Shown here piece by piece: positions 12,405 through 23,147 of a stretch of DNA of 64,000 nt (the first letter of the stretch is position 1; each line of letters starts with the position of its first letter). The stretch lies in NCBI GenBank assembly GCA_003439945.1, contig QVRM01002207.1, positions 1-64,000 on the forward strand. The letters run 5' to 3'. A model generated the notes under the pieces. The model was not told the DNA's origin. It saw only the letters and a list, made by a program, of their open reading frames with translations, and made no database searches. The stretch is from Dermanyssus gallinae. Lineage: Eukaryota > Arthropoda > Arachnida > Mesostigmata > Dermanyssidae. The position numbers and the translations under genes are program-made.

Positions 12405-12431
12405 TATGAGATGGACCACATATATGATCGC

Positions 12432-12479
<48 letters not shown>

Positions 12480-12565
12480 CGAATAAACTCTACTAGTTAG
12501 AATAAAATGTTTTTTAAGGAAATTGCTTTTATACAACTCTACTAGTTGGAGCAGCTGTAGCGACG

Positions 12566-12854
12566 GCAATAACGACAACAGTGACAACAACAGTTACAAT
12601 AACAACAACAGCTGCTGCCGTTGCTAGAAGAAAGATCTGTGCGATGAAGGCAAGGAGGGGGCGGTTACTGCAGGCAAAACAATGGGGCCGGCAGGCGGCC
12701 AATGCCCTCAAGACAGCTGACCTGGCGGCTACGGCCCAGGGCGATCTACGGCGATAAACACAACGACAGCAGCATCGTTTCGTTGTTGTTGTTGTCGTTA
12801 TTGTTGTTATAGTTGTCGTTGTTGTGGTCGTTATTGTTGTTGTTGTTGTTGTTG
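12566..12854. repeat. Inverted pair of triplet arrays, (CAA)n and (GTT)n
   Basis: A CAA-rich array (12566-12618) and a GTT-rich array (12781-12854) are in opposite orientation about 160 bp apart, so a transcript could fold back on itself. Confidence 0.7.
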
Positions 12855-13264
12855 GCCACACCGGTTGCCCTCAGCGGTCGGCCGAGCGGCGGTCGGTGCA
12901 GCGTGCAGCACGTGATCGTGATTAGCCTCCTGTTCGTTAACTCTTCGCCTGTACCTCATCTGCCGCCGCCTTCTCGAGAAGTTTGTCTCCTTTGTGTGGT
13001 TCGCTTCCTCCCCAGTCAGTGTGCGAATTGAACGAACGAATCAACAAGAACAAGCAAAAGAATGACCAGCGACGGCCAGGTATACCGTATGTCGTATACA
13101 GCGGTCGGGTGATAGACGTGTACACGACCTGGAATGAGACATGAAAGAAATAGAGAATCAAAGTGTGTACTGCCAGGAATGGTACGGAATGCGCTTTGCG
13201 AACCATAGATAACCGAATTGTCAGGACTAGACGAACAGCGATGGCAACAACAATGAAATTGATG

Positions 13265-13447
13265 CAGTTTATTATTATAGGTGTTCAAGTTTTACATTTG
13301 GGTTGAACGCACGTTTTTACTGTTAGAAGTTAATTCGTGTGCACCAATAGGGCCTACAATGGAAGCGGCATTTCCCCAAACAGCCAATGACATAATTTGC
13401 CTCAGAAACATCGCCTCGCATCACACCGTATTATTATTATTATTATT
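13265..13447 (-). mobile_element. Retroelement 3' end between (AAT)n arrays, copy T2
   Basis: Minus-strand reading from about 13410 gives FLRQIMSLAVWGNAASIVG, matching the T1 block FLRQALSLAVCRGNAASILG with a few changes. On its 5' side is (AAT)n, read as (TTA)n at 13429-13447 on plus. The 3' side ends at three TTA units (about 13270-13278). Only about 80 bp of coding sequence is left. It is the most diverged of the three copies. Confidence 0.6.
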
Positions 13448-14638
13448 TGGTTAAACTATATGTTCCGGCATCACGTATTATGACTATAATTGTTCGGTAA
13501 CAGTAATCGTCGTAATAGCTGTGCCGATGCATTGCAATCGCTGAACGTTGTTCTATATGCAGCATTTTTCGAGCTATAGCGTGTATAGAGATAATTTATC
13601 CTGCAACATCAACAAATTGCCTGACTGCTTGGACGGCCTAGATATAGCCTTTGACAGCAGACGAAAAGCGCGAACACTACTAGCTTATTGATTATCTGGC
13701 CGATAGATATTACCTTAAACATAAACGTTTGACAACCAAGTACACGAAGGCTTATTTCGAGATGTATCGGTAGGCGTGTGCTATGAGATGAGACCTGCGC
13801 CTGGCTGCAACGCTTCACGCAGAAGTAGTATATGTAGTCTAAGGGCAGAAATGACAGGACATGACGGACAACTATCAATCAGGGCAACCCTGCGTTGTCA
13901 ACGAAATTGCGGACGACGCTGTCGCCAAGCCCTAATCAACGAGAACGTACACAGAGGGTTTTCCCAGATCAGAGCGATGGGCATCAAGGTAAAATTGCTC
14001 GAGTTTGCATAGCTCCTGCCACAGCAAGCCAGCACAGAAGCAACAAAATAGAATATTGAGCTGACAACATCTTTTGCAAAAAAAAGCCGTCAAACGGCGG
14101 ACAGCCGTTAATCGGCGAGTATGTACGTATCTCAGCTGCTGGTTTTAGAGAGACAAGAACTCTTGGGCAGCTGCTTGTGATAGAGATTGTAAAACTGTTA
14201 AGCTGGTAATTAGTTGTCACGAATACATGACATGCAATGAGTACGAGTATTTGTATAACACATGTACAGGTGGATACGCCTAATGGTACTCTGGTTAGTC
14301 CTCATAAAATTCTGACCCCTTCTGACGGGCTCTTTGGCATCGACTGTCGAGTCTCGGTTCAACTCCAAAGCGTGGTGTTTTTTTGCTGTTTTAAATAGCT
14401 CATCTTACATCGCCTTATTCTAAGGTATTTCAAACTGTACGACAATGGCGGTGGGGTCCAGCGGTTGTAAGCCACTTGGTAGCTTGGATATCTGTAGGCT
14501 CTGAAACAGAGTTGCCAAATAGACAGCAACTGAAACGGCCGAATCCCGGGTCTCGGAGCCGGCTGGGAGCAAGGCATAAAAGTTCATGTCGGATAGATAT
14601 CTAACTGTCTTTGTAACGGTATGGTCATTGACTTTTAG

Positions 14639-14808
14639 CAGTATGGTTTATCTCTTCTCAATGGCATCGCTCAAAGAAAATTAGACATATTGTTTATTTC
14701 GCAATAATTTTGCATTTCAAGATGGTACATAAATAGAGAAAATTCGATCAGCACAAAGGGTGGAACCGGCGACACCCTGGTAGATGACAATCATGACTAG
14801 CGCACTAA
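14639..14808 (-). mobile_element. SINE-A copy 2, interrupted by a 54-bp insertion
   Basis: The reverse complement carries SINE-A blocks from near the tRNA-like head (tgcgctagtcatgattgtcat) through the ATCGAATTTTCT region to the middle. A 54-bp foreign segment (14683-14736) is flanked by the 8-bp direct repeat AGAAAATT (14675-14682 and 14737-14744). The tail half of the SINE is absent. The head is cut by (AT)n at about 14808. Confidence 0.75.
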
Positions 14809-14854
14809 ATATATATATATATATATATACATAAAAAAAATATATATATATATG

Positions 14855-14898
14855 ACGACGTGGTTTCGGATGTTAGTACGCTAGTCATGATTTGTCAT
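14855..14898 (+). mobile_element. SINE-A copy 3, head fragment
   Basis: Forty-odd bases (gacgtggt..., then tagtacgctagtcatgattt and gtcat) match the SINE-A head in the orientation opposite to copy 2. It is separated from copy 2 by about 45 bp of AT repeat, making an inverted pair. Confidence 0.65.
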
Positions 14899-15034
14899 AT
14901 ATACATATATATATATATAAGTCGGGCATTAACAAAATTCCATTCTGACCATATTCTATGTGTTCAGGCCACGTCGTAAGCTGCATCAACCACCACCAAG
15001 TCGAACTCTGCAGTGATGCTAATCGTAATCGCTA

Positions 15035-15093
15035 ATATACCTGTATATATATATATAAATTTATATTATATATATATATATATACAGGTATAT
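15035..15093. repeat. 23-bp-arm palindrome closed by AT repeat
   Basis: Arms at 15035-15057 and 15071-15093 are perfectly complementary, each with unique sequence ATATACCTGTA at the outside and (TA)n inside, around a 13-nt AT-rich loop. The unique CCTG/CAGG flanks show it is more than a plain (AT)n run. Confidence 0.85.
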
Positions 15094-15847
15094 ATGCGTT
15101 TTAACATCCACAAATAAGTGGAGTACGTAAATAAATTATACATATTCGTTCACAATACCTAAATTGTGGCAGAAGCAGCAGCAGCAGCAGCAACGAATAC
15201 GGCTATGTAGCCCTCAACCTCAAAATAGATGAGAACGTGTCTCGAGTCAAGATGACTCGGGGCAGCCGCCTCCAGACTGTCGGTCGGACAATCAGCAGCA
15301 GCAGCAGCAGCAGTAGACATTAAGTAGACAGACGAGACTGCGTTAGTTAGGTTGGTAGGTAGATAGGTAGGTTGAGCGGGCCAGCTGTCGGGTTAGGCTG
15401 GCTCTGTTGTTCGTGCAAGCATCCGTCCATTCGTTGCCATGAAGGAGAGAACAGCAACAGTGTAGTAGGAGTAGTAGTAGTAGTAGTCAGAAATTGACGT
15501 TGCCGCTCACCGGCCTGACCGTCTGTTTGCGTGACGGACTGACCAACCAACCAAGCAAGGAGAAAAGGAGAGAGGGAGAGTGAGAGAGAGAGAGAGCCCG
15601 AGACAGAGAGAGAGAAAGGAAAAGGGAAACGTCAGACATACAGGCGGGCTGTAGAGGAAGAGCGAACGAACTAGGCTAGGCTAGACTAGACTAGACTAGG
15701 TTCGACTCCACTCGACTATAGTATTAGATCAGACCAGCGTTTTCGGCTGAGTGTTTGTCTGTCTGTCTATCGAGGACTATCAAGCAACTAGAAGGTAGGA
15801 CAGTCTGCAGCCGCTTAAGGAGAGTGGAAGATGAGAGAAATGATGGA

Positions 15848-15889
<42 letters not shown>

Positions 15890-17890
15890 TATATATATAT
15901 ATATATATAGACAGGCAGCTAGGAAGAAGAGCAAACAGGGCGTGCGAAAGAGAGAGAGAGAGAGAGCACGAGAAGACTACTGAATAGATATTGAAAATAA
16001 ACCGCAGAAACAGAACGCGAAGGAAGAGAGATACAGAGAGAGAACGCTGTCTTAGTTGCTGCTGCTGCTATTGTAGCTACTGCCGCTGTTTCGGATGGCC
16101 CAATTGATCGTCAGCATTAGGTTAGCGGCGAGCGTCTTATGTCGACCACTGCGACCACACATGCGCAATGATCATATGACCGGCCACCACATAGTGATTT
16201 CACTAGAAGAAACTAGAACTAGCGTCAATCGTACTATGTAGTAGTAGTAGTACTAGCAGTAACAGTAGTTAGTATTCGATGTCTGTGTTACAGAATTCAT
16301 AAAACAAGTAGTGCTCGTAATAGCTGTCTGCATACGAAAACACATTAAACAGTACAAAATAGGTGTCATATCGTGAATATAGTGGCTGCTGCTGCTTTGC
16401 CACTAGCAGTATTTTTTGCCGACTATCATTGCTGGGTTTGTTGTTGTTTTGTTGTTGCTGTTGTTGTCTTGTCGTTGCTGGTTGCATTGTTGTTGTTGTT
16501 GTTGTCGTTGTTGTTGTGGTCTTGTAGCGCTGCATTCGTGGCGTTGAGTCAAAGAAGAGCACTAACTCAACATGCTAGCGACAGATGCATCCGAATGCAA
16601 GGTATCCATGATTATGACGGCGACGATGTCAATCATGGTGCCGGCCAACGATGAAGAAGTCGACAATCAAGCTGTCATTGTTACATTCTGCAGAGACGTA
16701 TTGCTGCCACCGTTGATCTAGATTGCCCTGAGAACATTGTAGTTCTTATTATTCCTATTCTTTAAGCGATCAGTTTTAACATCTTATACTCCACCTGGCT
16801 AATCCATATCACGAAACTACTAGTAATGCTTAATAATAATAACGATGGTGTAAATGCAAATCATTTTAATCATTCTTATTAATCCTAAAACATCCATCTA
16901 GTATTGTTGGTATTGTGTTTTGTTGTTGTTGTTGTTATTGTTGTTGCTGCTGCGGTTGTTAGTATCATTGTTAAATGTTACTAATACCTATTTCGTTTAC
17001 TTAATATCAGATCTGAGCTAATACTACCACATATTACATAAACACGTATTGCCATTATTGTTAGTCATGTGCCTATGAATGACCTCACAACGTGCTAAGT
17101 TCAATACCAAAAATGAATATGACCCTTGGTCATAATTCTAGTTCAGTGTGCAGCAAAATTCTGCCAAATACTAAAGACCTATTGTCGGCGAAGATTCGCC
17201 GCTACTTACTAGCAGAAAAGGGTGATATATTATAATCGCTATGTTGGCACCGCAATATACGCGGTACTCATTGGTACCTTTACTAAACTCACTGCGAATT
17301 TTGTGTAGATAGTATCATCATGCTAAATATATGCCACTCAATAGAGATCAGGCAACCGCTTTCCAAAGCAGCAAAACGTGATTAAGCAATCCGACGACTA
17401 AGAATCGTCTTACTTAACGCAAGTATGTTGTGGCAGTAGTCGCGGTTTATTCATTAGTACGTCGATGTTCTACCATCGCAGTGTATTAATTAAGTACGTC
17501 ATATTCTACTATGGCCTACACACGTAGGACGGTAACAAAGACAATCAACAAACACAATACTGTTATTATTGGCTTGAAAATTGCTCTCAGATACGTGGCG
17601 CTGACTGATTTCTTCTATCCGATTGGTGACTTGGTTGAAAGGATAGAGGGGCGACCACATACTGGCAGCCATCTTTTTCGGGGGCAGTCCATCCTAATAC
17701 GCATTCGCCCAGCTAAACGAATACACTGTACACACCTATCTGGCTAAAATCTATGCCAGTAGGCGAACTTATTACGATATACATTATTATTACAATAAAT
17801 GTCAATAAAATAATGGTCATTCATTGCGAAGACAAACATGCGCTGTTGATTGTGGTGCGCTCTTGATGCATGCCTGTCACCCAACTAAAA
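15094..17890. other. Gene-empty stretch with triplet, GA and AT repeats
   Basis: No gene supported. It contains CAG repeats at about 15171-15192 and 15294-15313, GTA triplets at about 15463-15487, (GA)n at about 15579-15615, CTAGG/CTAGA pentamers at about 15667-15700, (AT)n at about 15852-15909 and GTT triplets at about 16440-16520 and 16920-16955. The 16.6-17.9 kb part looks like unique AT-rich DNA with no recognisable motif. Confidence 0.7.
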
Positions 17891-18058
17891 TTCTTTCGGG
17901 GCTGACTCTCAGCCAAGATTTAACGTCCAGGGAACTGCTCTTTGCATTGCTTCATAGACGGGTCCCCATAAATACAAATGTGCAACGGTGGGGCTCGAAC
18001 CCGCGCACCTATGTATCTCCTCCGGTCGCGAGGCGCAGACGCATCCCACCACGCCACG
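17891..18058 (-). mobile_element. SINE-B copy 1 (tRNA-derived SINE)
   Basis: The reverse complement aligns over its length with the complete SINE-B at 43934-44103. It has a head GTGGCGTGGTGG-like stretch, a B-box GGGTTCGAGCCCC (exact tRNA-type), the TTTATGGGGACCC block, and the shared hairpin core at 17900-17914 (GGCTGAGAGTCAGCC when read on minus). No clear target duplication was found, so the boundaries are from alignment to copy 2. Confidence 0.85.
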
Positions 18059-18318
18059 GGTTCGACCCTGTCGCCCACCTAATGCGTCAACAATTGAAGC
18101 AGCGTTTTCGCTGCACATTCAATAGACAGTAGAAGTATGTTGTTGCCATATCAAATAATCAATCCCTTCGTGTTACTGCTTCTTGTTTCTTCATCCGTTT
18201 GATCTACTAGCAAATTCCAAGTACCCCTCGCCGGTCCACTATGATGGGTCAATGTTACAGTGCAGTCATTGCAATATGATGGTAATTAAGAGCCACATCT
18301 TTCAATTAAGAAGTCTAG

Positions 18319-18628
18319 AATTAAAAACTAAACTTTTTTTACGGATGTTGTTTGTAATTCTAGACTATCCTCCGTCCCCTACGGACTTGGAACTCAACCT
18401 GAGGTATACCTTCAATGCACCGAGGGCCAGACATGGTAAAATATCTAGGGTTTCCTTAACAGTTCTTGTGGCAGCATGACCGCTGACTCTCAGCGATATG
18501 GTTTGTCATCTTTTCTCAATGAGCATTGCTCAAAGAAAATTCAATCAACAACGGCAATCGACCGGCGATACCCCGGTAGATGACAACCATGACTAGCGCA
18601 CTAGTCCCCCACTAGACCACGCTGCCAC
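18319..18628 (-). mobile_element. SINE-A copy 4, full length with target-site duplications
   Basis: A 310-bp element is flanked by a perfect 14-bp direct repeat ATTAAGAAGTCTAG (18305-18318 and 18629-18642), which sets its ends. Read on minus it begins GTGGCAGCGTGGTCTAGTGG, where TGGTCTAGTGG fits the pol III A-box consensus. A B-box follows about 50 nt later (here degraded to GGTCGATTGCC; intact in copy 5). A SINE body with the hairpin core (18481-18495) and an A/T-rich tail follow. The tRNA-like head marks it as a SINE transcribed by RNA polymerase III and moved by a LINE's machinery. It lies about 70 bp from the LINE poly-A end but is an independent insertion. Confidence 0.9.
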
Positions 18629-18729
18629 ATTAAGAAGTCTAGCGTTGTATATATAGCAGAAATCAGTATAAGCTTTAGTCATCATGCCAGCCTTAATTTT
18701 TTTTTTTTTTTTTTCAATTCAAGTGCTCC

Positions 18730-18735
18730 TTTATT
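18730..18735 (-). promoter_or_regulatory. Polyadenylation signal AATAAA of the LINE
   Basis: AATAAA on the minus strand lies 15 nt before the start of the poly-A tract (18714 down to 18697), the usual spacing. Confidence 0.8.
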
Positions 18736-18897
18736 GTTTTCAAAGGGAATATAATTATATACATGGTTATTCACAAGTTGGTTAGTCAATATATACAATG
18801 CACAATATAAGACGCATAAAGAAAAAGGAACCATATACAAGGACGCAATAGTATCAGTGCGTGATATATATGTAAAAGTATAGCCTATAACATTATA

Positions 18898-20307
18898 TCA
18901 CGAATTCATAGTTCTCAACATTCTCGCCATCCGCCACGAAAACACATTGTTGATTCGGTCAGATCGTGCAACTATTTTTGACGATATGGTTTGAGTACTG
19001 CGCAGATTGTTGTTTCGAATATTAAAAAAGATGGGGAGTCTATTCGACTGAGATATTCGTGTGTACATTTTAAAATCTGCTCTCGAGTGTCGTTCTGATA
19101 TAGGTAGTAAGTCGAGACTGCTACGCTCTACCTTACATCTCAATGCAACACGTCGAAGGAATTTAGACTGAACTTTTTCAATTGCATCAATATGTTTCTT
19201 TAAATACGGCCGCCAGACTTCACAGCTGTAGGTGAATTTGGGAAGTACAAGGCTATTATAGAGGCGGATATAAAACAATGGACATTCGATAATAAAACAA
19301 CGAAATATCATGTTACATATAAGACTAGCAGATTGAATGGTTTGCGTAATGTGAATGTTAAAATCTAGCTCCGGTGTTATCGTTACCCCAAGATCGCGAA
19401 TGCTGTTTACTCTGGGTATCTCCTGTCCATCAAGTGTGTAGACGTGGCCCTCCTTCAGACACACAACGGCGCATTTAGGGACCGAAATGATCATATCATT
19501 TTTGACGCACCAATCGGAGATGGAGTCAATTGTTTTCTGTAATATTTCCCTGTCAGCCTTTGTGCCAGATGGCCCGTAAAGTTTAAGATCATCTGCATAT
19601 AGTTTGTGCTTAAGGGCTCCGGGTATAACGTTTTTAAGATCTAAAATGAATATACAGAATAACAATGGGCCCAGACATGATCCCTGAGGCACGCCCGAGG
19701 GACACACCCCATACTGACTAAAACTGTTGTTGACCCGCACACAAAACCTTCGATTCGTTAGATAACTTGATATCCATAAAACAGTGTGCTTGTCTATATT
19801 TAGGTCAATTAGTTTCTGTAAAAGTTTAAAATGGTTTACTCTGTCAAATGCTTTAGAAAAATCAAAGTATATACAATCAAATGCTTTCTTTTTGTTAATA
19901 TAAATGGCCCAATCTTGAACCATTTCAACTAGCTGCGTTGCTGTAGATTTGCCCTTAGTAAAGCCATGTTGCTGCTCGTCAAGCATTTCCTCAGACTGCA
20001 TGAAGTTAAATATGTGATCCACAAGTAATTTTTCAAATAATATACACGCTATTGATGATTGTGCCACAGGTCTATAGTTATCAACATTTGACTTAGATCC
20101 TTTTTTATGTACAGGCGTAATTACGGATTGTCGGAAAAAATCAGGCACAACACCTTCTTCGTAAGACCTAGCATAAATTAATGAGAGCGGCTCAGTTATA
20201 ACATGCGCCACTCTTTTATAAAATAATGGAGGGATACAGTCTGGGGTGAGGCTACATTTAGATGGGAGTTGATTTATTTTCTTTAAGATATTATATTCCG
20301 ACACAAA
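18898..20307 (-). pseudogene. LINE ORF2, reverse transcriptase part
   Basis: It encodes 468 residues after the in-frame TGA; the frame begins with GTG at 20304, so no true start is implied. It copies element RNA at a nicked target (target-primed reverse transcription). Counting from that codon, LTPDCIPP at about 19 is the pre-finger motif, NYRPVAQSS at about 77, HGFTKGKST at about 113, FDFSKAFD (motif A, catalytic Asp) at 147-154, GVPQGSCLGP (motif B) at 204-213 and YADD (motif C) at 236-239. DLGVTI follows in the thumb at about 306. The C-terminal LYNSLVLPKFTYSCEVW segment is typical of CR1/Rex/Jockey LINEs. All catalytic residues are present. Upstream the same frame continues into the endonuclease part across one stop. 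Confidence 0.93.
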
Positions 20308-21690
20308 TCAATACGGACATCTTGATGGCGTTGGTGACGAGAAACTAAGTGTTTTTGTTGGACCTGGTTGGGCCACGTAAACAGAGGAAAAGAAGTTTTT
20401 GAAGGCATCTGCTTTGGAGATGTCATCAGTGATAACCGTATTGCTTGTTTTCAGTGCTGTTATATCCTCTTTACCCCTTAAGCGTTTATTGGCATACCTA
20501 AAAAACGACTTAGAATCTTTAAAATCGAGATTGGATTCTTCCAATACCCGAAGCCTTCTGCTCGCTCTACGCAGTTTGGTCGCAAACCGCGGACTCGCAT
20601 CATTTTCAATAAGTGATTCTAGACTAGAGATATACTCACGAAGTCTAGTGTTATTTTTAGACTTGCCGGTGCGTTTGGGAATAAATTCCTCGATCACAGC
20701 GTGCATCTGAGAAACAAAACAATTATACATATCATCTACGGTATCACAGTTTAAGAATATATGTCTCCACGGTACAAGTGACAGTTTTTCTATGATTTGG
20801 TCGTAATCACCCTTAAAGAAATTATACCCTCCCTTCTCAATAGGGGGATATTCGGAATCGAATAAAAGATTAAAAGAGATCGCGTTATGGTCGGAGGGCA
20901 TCGGGGATTTAAAAACAGATATATCTTCTATTATACCTGGATCGGTTGTAAGAACCAAATCAATCAATGTTCCTTTAGGGTCTTCGTTTTGTGTAAAAAT
21001 TGAGCTTGATTCATCTGACAGATGACTGTTTGTATGATTAGATAAATCACTTAAGTTTGTAATATATTCTGGCCCAACCTTGTCGCTTGAGTCTCTTACA
21101 TCCACTGGAGGACGCGTAATTTCAGTCACTTGCTGATATAAACCATTTGTTATACAGGCATTTGTAAACGTAGCCTCCATGGTTTGTGAATCTAAAAGGG
21201 ACACATTTTCCCAGTCAATTCTTGGAAGGTTAAAATCGCCTACAATTAAAATTGGTTTAGAACTATCACATATATTTTCAAAAGAATCACATATTCTATT
21301 TATGCGATTCTTGCGCTCAGGCAGCGGTCCAGCATTTGTAGCATAAAAGCATGCCATCCTGACTGAACACGATTTTGAATACACGTCAAGCGCTAATGCT
21401 TCAATATCATCATCTAATTTGACCTCACAAAACTTAAGCGTTTTTCCAACTAATATACAAACACCGCCTCCTCGAGAGCCGCGATCACACCGGAGTACTG
21501 AATACCTATCATCACAGCTTAATTCACTATTTGTAACATGTCTTCCGCCTACACCTAACCACGTTTCAGTTATAAAAATTAAATCAATAATTGTGTGGCA
21601 AAATAGTACCAACGACTTAATATCCTTTGTAAAGGTTCGTCCAGATTTACTAGTAGAAAAGAGTAAGCGTATCGTAAACGCGCATTATAT
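20308..21690 (-). pseudogene. LINE ORF2, AP-type endonuclease part (N-terminus missing)
   Basis: An open frame runs from the (AT)n junction to the TGA at 20308-20310, in the same reading frame as the RT part. It encodes an exonuclease-endonuclease-phosphatase domain that nicks target DNA. Counting from the codon at 21612, FITETWL (catalytic Glu) is at 13-19, GGGVCILV at 48-55, VGDFNLP (Asp/Asn) at 124-130, IDLVLTTDP at 217-225 and SDHNAIS (catalytic His) at 240-246. Between GDFN and DLVLT lies a Ser/Asn/Asp-rich stretch (about residues 168-212) that looks like an insertion relative to related LINEs. The linker to the RT (residues 250-434) includes FFRYANKRLRGK. The first part of the domain, with its Asn-containing strand, is only weakly visible before 21612. 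Confidence 0.9.
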
Positions 21691-21702
21691 ATATACATAT
21701 TA

Positions 21703-21704
21703 TG

Positions 21705-21742
<38 letters not shown>
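21703..21742. repeat. (AT)n at the 5' junction of the LINE
   Basis: AT repeats begin where the LINE coding frame loses similarity (about 21690). A smaller AT-rich block at 21686-21703 precedes it. Confidence 0.85.
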
Positions 21743-21743
<1 letters not shown>

Positions 21744-22335
21744 GTTGTCTAGTTCGAAACCTTATCACTATTATTATGGCTATTATTAATATTATTGCTG
21801 TTAGTAGTAGTAGTATTACAGCTTGATTGATTCGAGTGCTGTTACCAGCCGGATCAATGACATCCGAACAAAGCTTCGATTGATGGCTTCCACATTCGAA
21901 TCGGACGCTTCACTACCTACTGTCGCCACGTAGCCAGTTTGGCAATCTGTCAACATAGAGCGGACAGACAGACAGACGTGAGGGAAGCTTGCGTGAAGTC
22001 CTGCTCGCATATCGCCATACCGCACGCAGTCACAACCAGCGCAGTGCTTGTGCTGTTGCTGTGGTTATAGGTAGTTAGCTAGCGAGTAACTTTGCTACCG
22101 TCATTGCGTTTGTAGTTATGGTGGGTGCCAGGGTAATGCGTTAGTGTGTATGGCTGTCTGAATGAGTGCTCGCGTACGCTTGTGTAGGACACATGCAGGA
22201 CGACCGCGGCTGGCGGAGCCGGCAACGAGGCCTGGGATTATGCCCGGCCTGTCTAAGGTCTGAATGCGTCTGAGGCGTCCGAGCGCGACCCATGACCGCT
22301 GCTGTCGGCGCCGCCGCCGTCGCTGCCGCTTGAGG

Positions 22336-22352
22336 TTAGGTCGGCGACCTAA
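22336..22352. promoter_or_regulatory. Palindromic AGGTC inverted repeat, site 1
   Basis: TTAGGTCGGCGACCTAA has 8-bp perfect arms around one base and contains two AGGTC half-sites head to head with IR1 spacing. It differs at two positions from the 17-mer at 49262-49278. The layout resembles nuclear-receptor (for example ecdysone receptor) elements. Function is inferred. Confidence 0.35.
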
Positions 22353-23123
22353 GCCTTCTCCAGTTCAGGACCACCACCACCACCACCAACAGAGTCAGCA
22401 ACTATTAGCTGAACTAAAGCGATGCCGATGACTCCGACCTGGGAACAATGGCCAGAAACCGGAGCCAGTTATCAATTTGGCTCGATCGCTAAATCAAAAA
22501 TGCCAAATAAACACACCACGCACAGACAAGCAGGCAGCTGCATACGAGTAAACAGTCTTACACACTACGTGACTGATAGAGTCACGTCACGGAACTGAAG
22601 CGCTCCGACGGGTTTTTTTGCGGTTTGTCTTATCGAAAACTACAGTGCTCTAGCAGTCAGAGAAAAAAGAGAGAGAGAGAGACGTGTGGTTTCCAAAACA
22701 CGGCAGCAATGTCAATAGCAATTAATGCTCGCTAATACATATATTCCCTCTGTTCTATACTTTCGCATCTTCCACTTGAGTAGTGTTGTCATTTAAAGGA
22801 GATCAAGAGCTATTTAAACAACATGTATTGGGCATTGTTGACAAAAACAACGTGTAAGGACAAGCATGCGTACTATATGTGAAAGCCCGGCTCACAGCGT
22901 GCAAAAGTTAGTAACTGACGTAGAACCGCCGGTGACCGCTGCTGATAACGGCAAAAACAAACTATCTACTAGAGCCGAACAAGACTGCTGTTATAGGTTC
23001 CGGTAAGTTTTTGCACAACTAAAAATAGGAAGAAGCTCTGTTTGTTAACGCCTCTTATAACATGTGGCTATACCGTCTTTTACAGTAGTATAGTAAAAAG
23101 TAAAGTTTTTTTGCGTTTTACCC

Positions 23124-23147
23124 CTCCCTTTGTGGCTACAAAGGGAG
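23124..23147. other. 10-bp perfect stem with tetraloop
   Basis: CTCCCTTTGT at 23124-23133 pairs with ACAAAGGGAG at 23138-23147 around GGCT. Confidence 0.75.

Larger units (their letters stand above)
18697..21690 (-). mobile_element. CR1/Jockey-group non-LTR retrotransposon (LINE), 5'-truncated
   Basis: A nearly complete ORF2 (endonuclease then RT) is followed by a ~180-bp 3' UTR, an AATAAA signal (plus 18730-18735) and an 18-A tail (T run 18697-18714). On the 5' side the frame stays open past 21612 to about 21690 and then runs into (AT)n, so ORF1 and the endonuclease start are missing. The motifs GDFN, SDH, FDFSKAFD, GVPQGS and YADD are all intact. The only coding lesion seen is one in-frame TGA at 20308-20310, suggesting a young copy. 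Clade is by motif (LYNSLV, EVWRPYLKKHIDAIEKVQ, DLGVTI are CR1/Rex/Jockey-like). No target duplication could be defined because the 5' flank is microsatellite. Confidence 0.93.

Noticed and set aside
18697..18714. The T run as a pol III terminator of the adjacent SINE-A
   Set aside because: SINE-A ends at its target duplication (18305 and 18642). The T run directly follows the LINE 3' UTR with AATAAA and is its poly-A tail.
21419..21826. A 135-codon plus-strand frame
   Set aside because: Antisense shadow of the LINE endonuclease, extended by an AT repeat.
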